Source: Ignavibacteriota bacterium
GTDB taxonomy: Bacteria > Bacteroidota > Ignavibacteria > Ignavibacteriales > Melioribacteraceae
Assembly (NCBI GenBank): GCA_002698995.1
Contig: PAAX01000032.1
Span: 1-64,000 of the forward strand
Length of the DNA stretch: 64,000 nucleotides
Direction: 5' to 3'
Shown here: positions 44,322-53,624 of the stretch, one piece after another
Layout: the number at the start of each line of letters is the position of its first letter
Numbering within the stretch: the stretch's first letter is position 1
Notes under the pieces: model-generated
Databases searched by the model: none
The model's input: the letters and a program-made list of their open reading frames with translations, nothing else
What the model was told of the DNA's origin: nothing
Made by a program: the position numbers and the translations under genes

Positions 44322-45542
44322 TTATTCCGGAATTTGAGGATATGTATAAATTCCCAAACCACATTTATGTTCAACAATTCTTATAAAACTATTCTTTCTG
44401 AAATCATAAAAATAAATTTTAGAATTAGTCTCAATTCCATCATCAAAAACAATAGTATTTCCAAAGATAAAAAAGTTTTTTATACCTTCGCCGTTTATTT
44501 GATTAACAATTCTTTGTTCATCGTTATTATAAATTATGAGCGTAGATTTAAGTTTATTTTTGTTTTTTTCTTGATATAATTCCGCAGTTTTTATGAAGGA
44601 AAAAGTGTCATCATAACTCCATTCGATTTGCAGAAGTTCTTCTGATGTATAATAAATTGCCGAAGAATCTCCCTTTATTTCGTTATAGAGCGAGATAGTG
44701 TTTAGAGTATCTTTAATTCCAGTAATAATTCTATACTTATTTGATGGTGAAAAGAAATTTAAATTTTTCTTAGGTGGAAGCGGAAATCCTCCTGAGAGCA
44801 AATCAAATTCTGATGAATCTCTGTTAATCAAATTGCCTTTAACTTCATATTCAAAGTGGAATCTTTTCATGATAGAGGTTTTTACGGAATCGAGATAATA
44901 GAAATAAAGATTAAAATTATCTTCCAGCCAAAAACCATTTATTAAATTTCCCTTTCCAATAATTCTCTTTCTTTTAATTGTTTCCTTGTAATTATCAAGG
45001 TAATATAATCTTGCATTTAATATGTAAGGAATTCCTCCTCTTCTTCCCCATGAAAGTGAAGTTAAGAAATAGGTAATATTATTCTCTTCATGCGGATAAA
45101 GACCAAAAACATTTCTTCCCCATTCACCCCAAATTAAATCAAATTTTTCAGTGTGAAAATCATAAGTATAGATTGAAGGAATATCTTTGAACAGACTGAC
45201 AAATCTAAACTTTGAATTGAATTTTGATTTTAGAGAATCATTCTTGAATAAAGAATATTCTGTAATAACCGAATCTAAAATCAAATTTTCGGCAAACGAT
45301 TTTGCTTCTTGATATTGATCGAAATATCCAAGAACAACTGAATTTACTTTATTTGAGGGAATATAAATTGTATCAAGTTCCAGTGTATTGAACTTGGTTA
45401 TAGAGGATTGAAAATCACTTGTAAAATTATCTATTAAAATGGAATATGGTTTGTGCTTAATTTTTTGATCTTCAGAATTGGTGCACGATAAGAGCATGAA
45501 TACAAAAGAAATTAAAAGAAGTTTGTATGTTATTGATTTCAT
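44322..45542 (-). CDS. Lipoprotein with SPOR-like domain, function unknown
   Basis: 406 residues. Signal peptide with lipobox LLSC (Cys 20). Residues about 66-100 (VVLGYFDQYQEAKSFAENL) resemble a SPOR domain, which binds glycan strands stripped of stem peptides. The remaining 300 residues are strand-rich with repeats of the type YDFHTEKFDLIWGEWG and recall a propeller. Its start overlaps the xerD stop by four bases. Confidence 0.6.
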   Translation of the reverse strand: MKSITYKLLLISFVFMLLSCTNSEDQKIKHKPYSILIDNFTSDFQSSITKFNTLELDTIYIPSNKVNSVVLGYFDQYQEAKSFAENLILDSVITEYSLFKNDSLKSKFNSKFRFVSLFKDIPSIYTYDFHTEKFDLIWGEWGRNVFGLYPHEENNITYFLTSLSWGRRGGIPYILNARLYYLDNYKETIKRKRIIGKGNLINGFWLEDNFNLYFYYLDSVKTSIMKRFHFEYEVKGNLINRDSSEFDLLSGGFPLPPKKNLNFFSPSNKYRIITGIKDTLNTISLYNEIKGDSSAIYYTSEELLQIEWSYDDTFSFIKTAELYQEKNKNKLKSTLIIYNNDEQRIVNQINGEGIKNFFIFGNTIVFDDGIETNSKIYFYDFRKNSFIRIVEHKCGLGIYTYPQIPE

Positions 45543-46435
45543 TTTCCCCTCGGATGATGATTTCTGTGAACTTCCTTAATATAATCTCTATCAATATGCG
45601 TATATATTTGAGTTGTAGAAATATCTGAATGACCTAGCATTTCTTGAACGGCGCGAAGATCAGCCCCGCCCTCTATTAAATGAGTTGCAAACGAATGCCT
45701 CAAAACATGCGGGTGAACATCTTTTGTAATTCCCGCTTCCTTAGCATATTTGTCCAAAATTTTCCAAATTCCCATGCGGGAAAGTTTTGTTCCCCTTTTG
45801 TTAAGAAATACAATGTTAGCACTTTTTATTTTATTTTCAAGGATTGGACGAGAAAACTTTAAATATTCAGTTACCCAATTTATTGCACTCGTTCCAATCG
45901 GAACTAACCGTTGTTTGGATCCTTTCCCAATTACTCTAATCACTTCTTCGTTAAAAAAAAGATCGCTGATTTTTAAGTTAATCAATTCACTTACTCTTAA
46001 TCCACATGAATATGCAATCTCCAGCATTGCCTTATCTCTTAAACCGAGCGGAATATCGGCATGATTTATTTTATCTAAAATTAATTCAATTTCGTTAAAT
46101 GTTAAATATGAAGGAAGTTTACGAGAAATTTTTGTTGACGCTAATTTATCAACGGGATTTTTTTCTATATATTGATTTTTACTTAAGTACTTAAAGAATC
46201 CTTTTAAGGAAGAACGATATCTTGCAGTTGTTCCGCTTGAAACACCTTCTTTTTTTTGAATCTCAAAAAATTTTCTTATAAGCGGAAAATCAATTTCATT
46301 TAGATCATTTACTTTTTCTGATTCAGCAAAGTTTAATAATTTTGATAAATCATTTCTATAAGATTGAATTGAATTTTCAGATAAATTTTTTTCGAATTTT
46401 AGGAAGGCTAAATATTCTTTAAGGAATTCTTTCAT
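45539..46435 (-). CDS. xerD: Tyrosine recombinase XerD/XerC
   Basis: 298 residues, the usual length. N-terminal SAM-like core-binding domain (YLAFLKFEKNLSENSIQSY), then the catalytic domain with Arg in SCGLRVSEL, HVLRHSFATH, LGHSD and the nucleophile Tyr in TTQIYTH. Resolves chromosome dimers at dif. Whether it is XerC or XerD cannot be fixed from one copy. Overlaps both neighbours by four bases. Confidence 0.9.
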   Translation of the reverse strand: MKEFLKEYLAFLKFEKNLSENSIQSYRNDLSKLLNFAESEKVNDLNEIDFPLIRKFFEIQKKEGVSSGTTARYRSSLKGFFKYLSKNQYIEKNPVDKLASTKISRKLPSYLTFNEIELILDKINHADIPLGLRDKAMLEIAYSCGLRVSELINLKISDLFFNEEVIRVIGKGSKQRLVPIGTSAINWVTEYLKFSRPILENKIKSANIVFLNKRGTKLSRMGIWKILDKYAKEAGITKDVHPHVLRHSFATHLIEGGADLRAVQEMLGHSDISTTQIYTHIDRDYIKEVHRNHHPRGK

Positions 46436-48636
46436 TTATCAGCTGAGGCTTCGTTTTCCATTTCATCCTGTTTAGGATATCTAATTCTTTTGTGATGCTG
46501 ACTAACTAAAATATTCAAAAATTCTTTTTTGATTTTTGTTAAATCACTAAGCGTTAAAGGAGCTTCATCTAATTGACCATCATCTAATCTTATCTTAAAT
46601 AGATTGTTAATTACGTTTTCAATCTTTTGCTGATCAGGTTCATTCATTGCTCTTACAGTAGATTCACATGCATCAGCAAGCATTAATATGGCAGTTTCTT
46701 TTGTATTTGGTTTTGGTCCGGGATATCTAAAATTACTAATATCAACATTTTCTTTACCATAAAGCTCTTTAGCTTTCTCATAGAAAAATGATACTACCAT
46801 TGTTCCATGGTGCATCGGAATGAAATTTATAACCTCTTGAGGAAGTTTATATTTTTCTGCTGTTTCTATTCCTTTTAAAACGTGCCCTATTATAATTTTT
46901 GCACTTTCTTCAGGTTTTAGATTTTCATGCAGATTTGCACTTCCCATTTGATTTTCAACAAAACTGTCTGGACTTGAAGCTTTACCAATATCATGATAAT
47001 ATGCACCTACTCTTGCCAAAGTAGAATTGGCGCCAATTGCTTCTGAAGCACTTTCAACCAGCGAACCAATAGTCATTGAATGAGAAAAGGTTCCCGGGGC
47101 ATTTTTAGATAGTTCCTTCAGCATAGGATTATTAAAATCGGTCAATTCTAAAAGTGTTAGATCAGTAGTAATTTTAAATATTCTTTCGATAAATATGATT
47201 AATCCGTATGTAAGAACAGGACTTATAAGTGCATTCGATGCTGCAAACGCTGATGTAACAAGCATTTGATCTATTGGGGCAAATCTTTCAAACCCAAATG
47301 CAATTATTGAAGTTAAATAACCGATTAAAATAAATAAAAATGAACGAAAAATTTGGTTTCTATTCTTGATATCTCTAACAGTGTATGCTGCCAGCCCACC
47401 GGCTACAATGTTCATAACGGCAAATGCATAATCATTGCCTCTTAAACCGCCGGCAATTAAAGCGATTACTATTGTTCCGTAAAATCCTAATCTTGAATCA
47501 AATACAATTGTAAACAGCATAGAAAGAACCGGAACTAAAATCAACATTTCAACCGGAGCTTTTACATTTATTTGATGAACTAGGTAAGTTAAAAAACTTA
47601 TGAATAGGATTATTAGTGAGATTAAAAGAAGTTTGTAATTATCGTTAAAAATTCTTTTTCTAAAAAGATAAAGATAAATAATGAACAAAGTAAAAATAAC
47701 TAGAATATGAAGAAACTTTCCGATTGTTTGAGAAATTCTTCCCCAAATGCCTATTTCAGTTCCTTTCGCAATTCTATATGAATCAATTTTTAATTTTATT
47801 TCTGGTGTAATTCTATCATGCTTAGCAACAATTCTTTCATTTTCATTTACAATACCTACGTTTCTTGTAACCTTATTTTTGGCCAATTCAACAGCAGCGT
47901 TTGTCAATTCAGGACTATATAAAATGTTTGGAGCTACAAATCTGTATACATATTCTTTTACCGCATTACTTAGTTCATTGGATACGCCAAGCTGAGAAAG
48001 ATAATCTTCAATAAAATCATTCAATAGATTTGAATCGTAATAATTACTTTTGCTTACAAGCTTTTCAAATTTCCCTTCTCTTAAAGCAATAGTATCTTTA
48101 GATATGTTTTCATATAACTGATTTAAATAGCCTCTTCTTTCAACAGCAAGAATTATATCTGATGAGATTCTAAAAAAATCATTTAAATTAAGGCTTTGTG
48201 ATGCAGTAAGGCTGTTCTCTTTAATTCTGATATTCTTTAAAGTTTCATAAGCCTGAGGCGAAAGAAAGGTCTGCCTAAAATCATTTATCTCATCGGATTG
48301 ATAAATATCCTTATCAATAATTTCTCTTATTACTTTATTATAACTTCTAATCGAATCTAAGGAACTGTCTATAACTTTTTCATCTAAAATAAAAACCGGA
48401 TTCACATTTTGTAATGCTCTTTGAACTTCTCTATCGTACTGCTCTTTACTTTTCAGAATTTCAAATGTTGTGGAGGCTATTAAGTCTTCTTGGATCCAAA
48501 TTGAACCGACATTAACTTCTGATTCTAATGCTTCTCCTTTGGGAAACATAAATACTATTAATCCGATAGTTAAAAGAAGTAAAAGTAATTTTACTCTATA
48601 ACTAGTTTTTAATTTATTTTTTGTTTCCTGCTTCAT
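46432..48636 (-). CDS. 7TMR-HD phosphodiesterase (YqfF/PgpH-like)
   Basis: 734 residues. An N-terminal helix, an extracytoplasmic domain (about 35-295), seven membrane helices (about 300-490) and a cytoplasmic HD domain. Motifs HSMTIGSLVESASEAIG and VGAYYHDIGK, then MHHGTMVVSFFYEKA and ILMLADACESTVRAM. In Listeria the homologue PgpH degrades cyclic di-AMP; the same is inferred here. Stop overlaps the start of xerD by four bases. Confidence 0.85.
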   Translation of the reverse strand: MKQETKNKLKTSYRVKLLLLLLTIGLIVFMFPKGEALESEVNVGSIWIQEDLIASTTFEILKSKEQYDREVQRALQNVNPVFILDEKVIDSSLDSIRSYNKVIREIIDKDIYQSDEINDFRQTFLSPQAYETLKNIRIKENSLTASQSLNLNDFFRISSDIILAVERRGYLNQLYENISKDTIALREGKFEKLVSKSNYYDSNLLNDFIEDYLSQLGVSNELSNAVKEYVYRFVAPNILYSPELTNAAVELAKNKVTRNVGIVNENERIVAKHDRITPEIKLKIDSYRIAKGTEIGIWGRISQTIGKFLHILVIFTLFIIYLYLFRKRIFNDNYKLLLISLIILFISFLTYLVHQINVKAPVEMLILVPVLSMLFTIVFDSRLGFYGTIVIALIAGGLRGNDYAFAVMNIVAGGLAAYTVRDIKNRNQIFRSFLFILIGYLTSIIAFGFERFAPIDQMLVTSAFAASNALISPVLTYGLIIFIERIFKITTDLTLLELTDFNNPMLKELSKNAPGTFSHSMTIGSLVESASEAIGANSTLARVGAYYHDIGKASSPDSFVENQMGSANLHENLKPEESAKIIIGHVLKGIETAEKYKLPQEVINFIPMHHGTMVVSFFYEKAKELYGKENVDISNFRYPGPKPNTKETAILMLADACESTVRAMNEPDQQKIENVINNLFKIRLDDGQLDEAPLTLSDLTKIKKEFLNILVSQHHKRIRYPKQDEMENEASADK

Positions 48637-49493
48637 GAATTATTTTTCTTTTTCACCTTGTAAAGCATTTCTAAAAATTCCGCTGTTCCGTCTTCATCAT
48701 TTGTTTTTTGCGTAATATAATCTGCATTATTTTTTATTTCGGGAACGGCATTTGCTACAGCTATTTTTACAGCATTAGTTTTAAAGAGTTCTCTATCATT
48801 GTACCAGTCCCCCATAACAACAGTATTTCTCATTCCCAAATTAAGATGTTTAAGAAGTCGTTTTAATCCGGTACCTTTATTAACTCCATGCTTTCTAATT
48901 TCCAAATAATAAATTCCTTTTTGGCTGTATGATTTAAAGAAATTTGTATACAAACCCCATGTATAAGGAAACATCATTTTACTTTCAATAGTTTTAAGAG
49001 AGTTTTTATAATCACCCGCAAAAACTATTTCTAAAGTTTTTGATTTATGATAACTGCTGTATTCTTCAACTTCTTTATAATCTGCACCAAACTTATCAAG
49101 CAGATTTGGAATTAAGGAATTATGTTCAGTATAATAAATAGCTTCGTCAAGACAAAGTGCAATTTTTACAAGGAAATGATCAGCTAATTTAATTGCTCTC
49201 TTAACATACTTTTCTTTAATGTAAGATTCAGAAATAATTTGATTATTGGTTACACTTTTAATCAACGAACCATCAAGAGAAATTAGAGGAGTCTGCAGTT
49301 CAAGTTCTTGAGCATACTTAATAATAGCGCTGTGAAGTCTTCCGGATGCGAAAGAAAATCTTACACCTAAACTTCTAAGTTCTTTAACCAAATGTTTTGT
49401 AGATTCACCAATCTCACCGGAGCTGTTTAATAATGTACCATCCAAATCAAATACTACAAGCTGAATATTTTTTAAAATATCTTTGTTAATCAT
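48633..49493 (-). CDS. Cof-type HAD-superfamily phosphatase
   Basis: 286 residues. HAD motif I VVFDLDGTLLNSSGEI (13-28), motif II in FSFASGRLH (about 55-63), an inserted C2 cap, and motif IV VVMGDWYNDRELFKT. Members dephosphorylate sugar phosphates or cofactors; substrate unknown. Next to the two symporter genes and the HD phosphodiesterase. Confidence 0.85.
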   Translation of the reverse strand: MINKDILKNIQLVVFDLDGTLLNSSGEIGESTKHLVKELRSLGVRFSFASGRLHSAIIKYAQELELQTPLISLDGSLIKSVTNNQIISESYIKEKYVKRAIKLADHFLVKIALCLDEAIYYTEHNSLIPNLLDKFGADYKEVEEYSSYHKSKTLEIVFAGDYKNSLKTIESKMMFPYTWGLYTNFFKSYSQKGIYYLEIRKHGVNKGTGLKRLLKHLNLGMRNTVVMGDWYNDRELFKTNAVKIAVANAVPEIKNNADYITQKTNDEDGTAEFLEMLYKVKKKNNS

Positions 49494-49494
49494 T

Positions 49495-51249
49495 TTAGTT
49501 TATTATACTCCAATCTTGTTTAGAGAGTAATTTATAAATAACAAAAAGAGAAATAACTGCGAGCAGAGTATAAATTATAGTTTCAGTATAATTCATAAAA
49601 AGAAGACTTCCAATAGCAAATAATGAAGAATAAACCAGAACAACTCCCATAAACCAACTCAAAAACATTCCCGCAAAAGCAGTATTAGTTTTAATTTCAG
49701 GAAGTTGATCGGAAATCTTCTTCCATAATATTCCACCGGGATAAACTTTTTTATAAAATTCTTTCAACTTATCATCATTTACGGGTTTAGTTAAAAATGT
49801 TACTGTTAACCAGACAAGTGTAGTTACACCGGTTAAATAAAAAAGTGATTCCGGAAATTTGATATCAAACAAAAGCATAAAAGGATAAACAACAAAAGGA
49901 GTAATCATTGCCGAAATTTCAGACCAAGCATTAATTCTCCACCAAAACCATCTTAAGATAAGAACTAATCCTAATCCCGCACCGCATTGCAAAATAAATT
50001 CCCAAGCGCCGGAAATTCTGTTAATAAAAAGAGTAACTATAACTGATACAATCATTAATAATATTGTAATAGCTCTTGATGCAAGAACATAATGATTTTC
50101 ATCCCTGCCAACAGAGTAAAACCTTCTGTAAAGATCATTCAATAAATACGAAGTTCCCCAATTAAGATGTGTAGCAATTGTTGACATATATGCTGCAAAA
50201 AAAGCTGCAATCATTAATCCTTTTAGTCCGACCGGAAGAAAATCCCTCATAGCATAAATGTACCCCAAACCTTTTTCTGAATAGCTTAATTCAGGATAGA
50301 TAACCAATGAAGCAATTCCAACTAAAATCCAAGGCCATGGTCTAATAGCATAATGTGCTACTTGGAAAAAGAGAGTTGCGAAAAGTGAATGTTTTTCATC
50401 TTTAGCAGACATCATTCTTTGAGCAGTATAACCTCCGCCCCCTGGTTCAGCACCAGGATACCAAGAAGCCCACCATTGAATTCCAATATAGGCTAAGAAC
50501 GACGTTAAGGTTAATGCAAATGCTGTTCCATAAGATGAAGCATCGGCTTCAGAAGAAATTGTGGGAAAGAAATCAAAGATAAATTCCGGTAGTTTACTCT
50601 GTAATCCTTCTATTCCATTAATTTGCGGAGAATTAATTACAAGTACGGCAAGAATTATAGATCCACCCATTGCCATAAAAAATTGAAATGCATCGGTAAC
50701 AACAACTCCCCACAAACCGGAAAGAGCAGAATAAAGCGCTACAAAAATCATAGCACCAAACACATAATAAATAACTATTGATTCTTCAATACCGAAAAAT
50801 CCAGTTAGAATGGAAGTCATTGCTTTATTTACCCAGCCCATAATTATGATATTCATAAATAGACCGAGGTAAACAGCTCTAAATCCTCTTAAAAAAGAAG
50901 CGGATTTACCTGAATATCTAATTTCAGCAAATTCTGCTTCTGTCATTATTCCAGCTCTCCGCCACAATCTTGCAAAGAAGAAAACAGTAAGCATTCCGCC
51001 AAAAGCAAAATTCCACCAAACCCAATTTCCTGAAATACCATTTTTGGCAACAAGCTCTGTAACTGCAAGAGGAGTATCAGCAGCAAATGTTGTTGCCACA
51101 AGTGAAAGTCCCGCTAAATACCAGGGTAAATTTCTACCGGAAAGGAAAAATTCATCTGTATTTTTACCTGCTCTTTTTGAATAATAGAGTGCAATTAAAA
51201 GACTGGCAGCAAAGTAAACTGCTATGATTAGGTAATCTAAAATTTCCAC
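49495..51249 (-). CDS. Sodium:solute symporter family protein (584 aa)
   Basis: About 14 membrane helices. SSS-family features: YYSKRAGKNTDEFFLSGRNL (about 23-42), GLSLVATTFAADTPLAVTE and GLKGLMIAAFFAAYMSTIATHLN (about 344-366), the last a sodium-binding helix. Transported solute unknown. Lies next to a second SSS transporter of different length and a STAS protein. Confidence 0.85.
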   Translation of the reverse strand: MEILDYLIIAVYFAASLLIALYYSKRAGKNTDEFFLSGRNLPWYLAGLSLVATTFAADTPLAVTELVAKNGISGNWVWWNFAFGGMLTVFFFARLWRRAGIMTEAEFAEIRYSGKSASFLRGFRAVYLGLFMNIIIMGWVNKAMTSILTGFFGIEESIVIYYVFGAMIFVALYSALSGLWGVVVTDAFQFFMAMGGSIILAVLVINSPQINGIEGLQSKLPEFIFDFFPTISSEADASSYGTAFALTLTSFLAYIGIQWWASWYPGAEPGGGGYTAQRMMSAKDEKHSLFATLFFQVAHYAIRPWPWILVGIASLVIYPELSYSEKGLGYIYAMRDFLPVGLKGLMIAAFFAAYMSTIATHLNWGTSYLLNDLYRRFYSVGRDENHYVLASRAITILLMIVSVIVTLFINRISGAWEFILQCGAGLGLVLILRWFWWRINAWSEISAMITPFVVYPFMLLFDIKFPESLFYLTGVTTLVWLTVTFLTKPVNDDKLKEFYKKVYPGGILWKKISDQLPEIKTNTAFAGMFLSWFMGVVLVYSSLFAIGSLLFMNYTETIIYTLLAVISLFVIYKLLSKQDWSIIN

Positions 51250-51264
51250 AATACTTTTATCTAT

Positions 51265-52698
51265 TTATTTTGAAGACAATTTACTTAATAGAGTACCGAC
51301 AAACATAGTTGTTATAACACCAACTAAAGTGAACCATGTCCATGCAACCAATTGGAGAGAAATTACAGTAATCATCACAAAAATACCTGCTGTAAATCCG
51401 GCTAAAGCATCTTCCTGTTTTGCTTTTTTTACAAATAATCCAAGCATAAATGTACCAAGCAGACCTCCGTATGTGAAAGAGGCAATACTTAATGCAAGTT
51501 CAACAACTGTTTGAGGAGAATTCATAAAAAAGAGTGCAGAAAGTATAAGCATACCAGCCCAGAAGAAAGTAAACATTCTGGAAATTTTCAATTCTTTTTC
51601 AGGATTATCAATACCGGTAATTGGTTTGTATAAATCAATTAAAGTAGATGAAGAAAGCGAACTAATAGAGCCGGCAAGTGTTGACATAGCCGCAGCAAAT
51701 AATCCTGCTACAATAATTCCGGTTACACCAACAGGTAATTCTTCAATAATAAATTTAGGAAAGATTTCATCCGATCTTATATCAAGAGTTCCGTAATATG
51801 CATAAAGAGCAACACCAACAAGCATAAAAACAATAAATTGGAAAATGATAATTATACCGCTTCCGATAATTGCTTTTTGTCCGGATTTTAAATCTTTTGT
51901 AGTGAGTAATCTTTGAACAATCAACTGGTCGGTTCCATGAGATGCCATTGAGAGAAAAGCACCGCCAAGCAATCCGCCTAATAGAGTGTAAGGATCGGAG
52001 AAAAAGCCGCTTATGCCGTTTGAAAATCCTAAATTAAAGACTGCTAATTTATCTGCAGAACTTGCTGCAGCAATAACAGACTGAACACCGTTTGGCAGCA
52101 GATATTCAATTAAATAAAATCCAGCAGCTAATGCGCCCCCTAAGTAAATAAACATCTGAATAACATCTACCCAAATTACTCCTTTAACTCCGCCGGTAAC
52201 AGTATATACCAAGGTAATTAAAGTAATAAGAACAATTGCAGTTGGATAATCAATATCAAGCATAAGTTTAAGAGGAATAGCTGTAGCAAACAACCTTACA
52301 CCATCAGCTGCAGTTCTGGTAAAAAGAAAGACTACTGATGAAAAAGTTCTGGTTTTATTGCCAAATCTGTTTTGAAGAAAAGAATAAGCAGTTTTCAATT
52401 CACCTTTGTTATATGCCGGAAGAAAATAAACGGCTACAATAATTCTTCCTATTAAATAACCGACAGTGACTTGAATAAAATTTAGATTTGATATGTAAGC
52501 TAATCCTGGAATTGAAATAAAAGTTAAAGTGCTTGTTTCAGCAGCAACGATGGAAAAACAAACAGCCCACCAAGGAACTGATTTTGAACCAAGGAAATAA
52601 TCATTAACACTTTTTTGTTTTCCTCCCCTAATAACACCAAACGCCGCTACACCTATTAAATAGGCAGCAATAATAATAAAGTCAATTGTATTAATCAC
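51265..52698 (-). CDS. Sodium:solute symporter family protein (477 aa)
   Basis: About 13 membrane helices. SSS features: VNDYFLGSKSVPWWAVCFSIVAAETSTLTFI at the first helices (about 31-61) and VGVTGIIVAGLFAAAMSTLAGSISSLSS (about 318-345). Fifteen bases from the other SSS transporter; the two are clearly different members rather than a recent duplication. Solute unknown. Confidence 0.85.
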   Translation of the reverse strand: MINTIDFIIIAAYLIGVAAFGVIRGGKQKSVNDYFLGSKSVPWWAVCFSIVAAETSTLTFISIPGLAYISNLNFIQVTVGYLIGRIIVAVYFLPAYNKGELKTAYSFLQNRFGNKTRTFSSVVFLFTRTAADGVRLFATAIPLKLMLDIDYPTAIVLITLITLVYTVTGGVKGVIWVDVIQMFIYLGGALAAGFYLIEYLLPNGVQSVIAAASSADKLAVFNLGFSNGISGFFSDPYTLLGGLLGGAFLSMASHGTDQLIVQRLLTTKDLKSGQKAIIGSGIIIIFQFIVFMLVGVALYAYYGTLDIRSDEIFPKFIIEELPVGVTGIIVAGLFAAAMSTLAGSISSLSSSTLIDLYKPITGIDNPEKELKISRMFTFFWAGMLILSALFFMNSPQTVVELALSIASFTYGGLLGTFMLGLFVKKAKQEDALAGFTAGIFVMITVISLQLVAWTWFTLVGVITTMFVGTLLSKLSSK

Positions 52699-52709
52699 GT
52701 AGTTCCGCC

Positions 52710-53069
52710 TTAAAGCTTTTTAAGATCTTCTATTGCTTCTTCTATATTATTAAAAATTGGTAGTACTCTATCTAATTGAGAAATTTCGATTAAAGATCGT
52801 ACATTTTTTGTGGGTGAAGCCAATCTAATATGGCCTTCATTTGATTGTAAAATTCTAAATGCAAGTAAAATTGCACTTAAACCTGAACTGTCGCAATATT
52901 CTACTTCGGATAGATCAATAATAAGTTTAGTTACTTCATCGGTATGTAGTAAAATTGTGAATTCCCCTTTTACCAAACCGGCTATTGATGCATCAAATCT
53001 GCTTTCATTTAATTTGAATACTGCTATATCGCCATCTTTTTTAAGCTCAAAATTGATATTATCGCTCAT
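52710..53069 (-). CDS. STAS-domain anti-sigma factor antagonist-like protein
   Basis: 119 residues, a complete STAS domain. The phosphorylatable serine region is EVEYCDSSGLSAILLAF (about 55-71). In sporulation and general-stress networks such proteins are switched by serine kinases and PP2C phosphatases; none of those is nearby, so the partner is unknown. It is 11 bases before the first symporter. Confidence 0.85.
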   Translation of the reverse strand: MSDNINFELKKDGDIAVFKLNESRFDASIAGLVKGEFTILLHTDEVTKLIIDLSEVEYCDSSGLSAILLAFRILQSNEGHIRLASPTKNVRSLIEISQLDRVLPIFNNIEEAIEDLKKL

Positions 53070-53097
53070 ATTTTTCTCATCTGATAAATTAAGTTTA

Positions 53098-53622
53098 TTA
53101 AAACATCAAAAGTGAATTTAACAAATTTCTATATGAAATTTCGGAATTAATTGATGAATTTGATATCTGGAAATTATAGTATAAATCCGATTTTTCTTTC
53201 TTAAATCCAACTTTATAATTTGAATTTGATTGTTTTGTTAAATATCCTGAAATCAAATTTTCTTTTGTTTCCAAATCAATTGTTATATCAAAAAGTTCAC
53301 TTCTAAATTGATCCAGAAATTCTCTTTTGGGCAGATTCAACCAATTGTAATCATGCTCCTTAAGATTAATAATTTCTGTTGTATTTAACATCGATATTTT
53401 GACGGAAGCTATTCTCAAAAGTTTTATTGATTTCTTTTTTTCTACAAGAAATTGATACACTTCATCAATTTTATCTGCATCTTCCTGTAAAGTAGGAATG
53501 ATCATTAAAATTTTATTTGATTTAGTAAAAAACTTATTGAAATCGGTTTCCGGATCTGCAAGTTTTCTGCAACTTTTTTCAACCGATTTTTCTGCTATTT
53601 TATATTTAAGCTTTTCAAACAT
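53098..53622 (-). CDS. Conserved protein of unknown function (DUF6913-like)
   Basis: 174 residues, no signal peptide or membrane helix. Pattern KILMIIPTLQEDADKIDEV near the N-terminus, ELFDITIDLETKENLISGYLT (about 112-132) and NYKVGF (about 138-143) resemble short proteins of the Bacteroidota annotated DUF6913. I am not sure of the assignment. Two bases downstream of ligA and 28 upstream of the STAS gene. Confidence 0.55.
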   Translation of the reverse strand: MFEKLKYKIAEKSVEKSCRKLADPETDFNKFFTKSNKILMIIPTLQEDADKIDEVYQFLVEKKKSIKLLRIASVKISMLNTTEIINLKEHDYNWLNLPKREFLDQFRSELFDITIDLETKENLISGYLTKQSNSNYKVGFKKEKSDLYYNFQISNSSINSEISYRNLLNSLLMF

Positions 53623-53624
53623 TT

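Noticed and set aside
45750-46064. A 104-codon plus-strand frame inside xerD
   Set aside because: Antisense to the recombinase catalytic domain and without a ribosome site.
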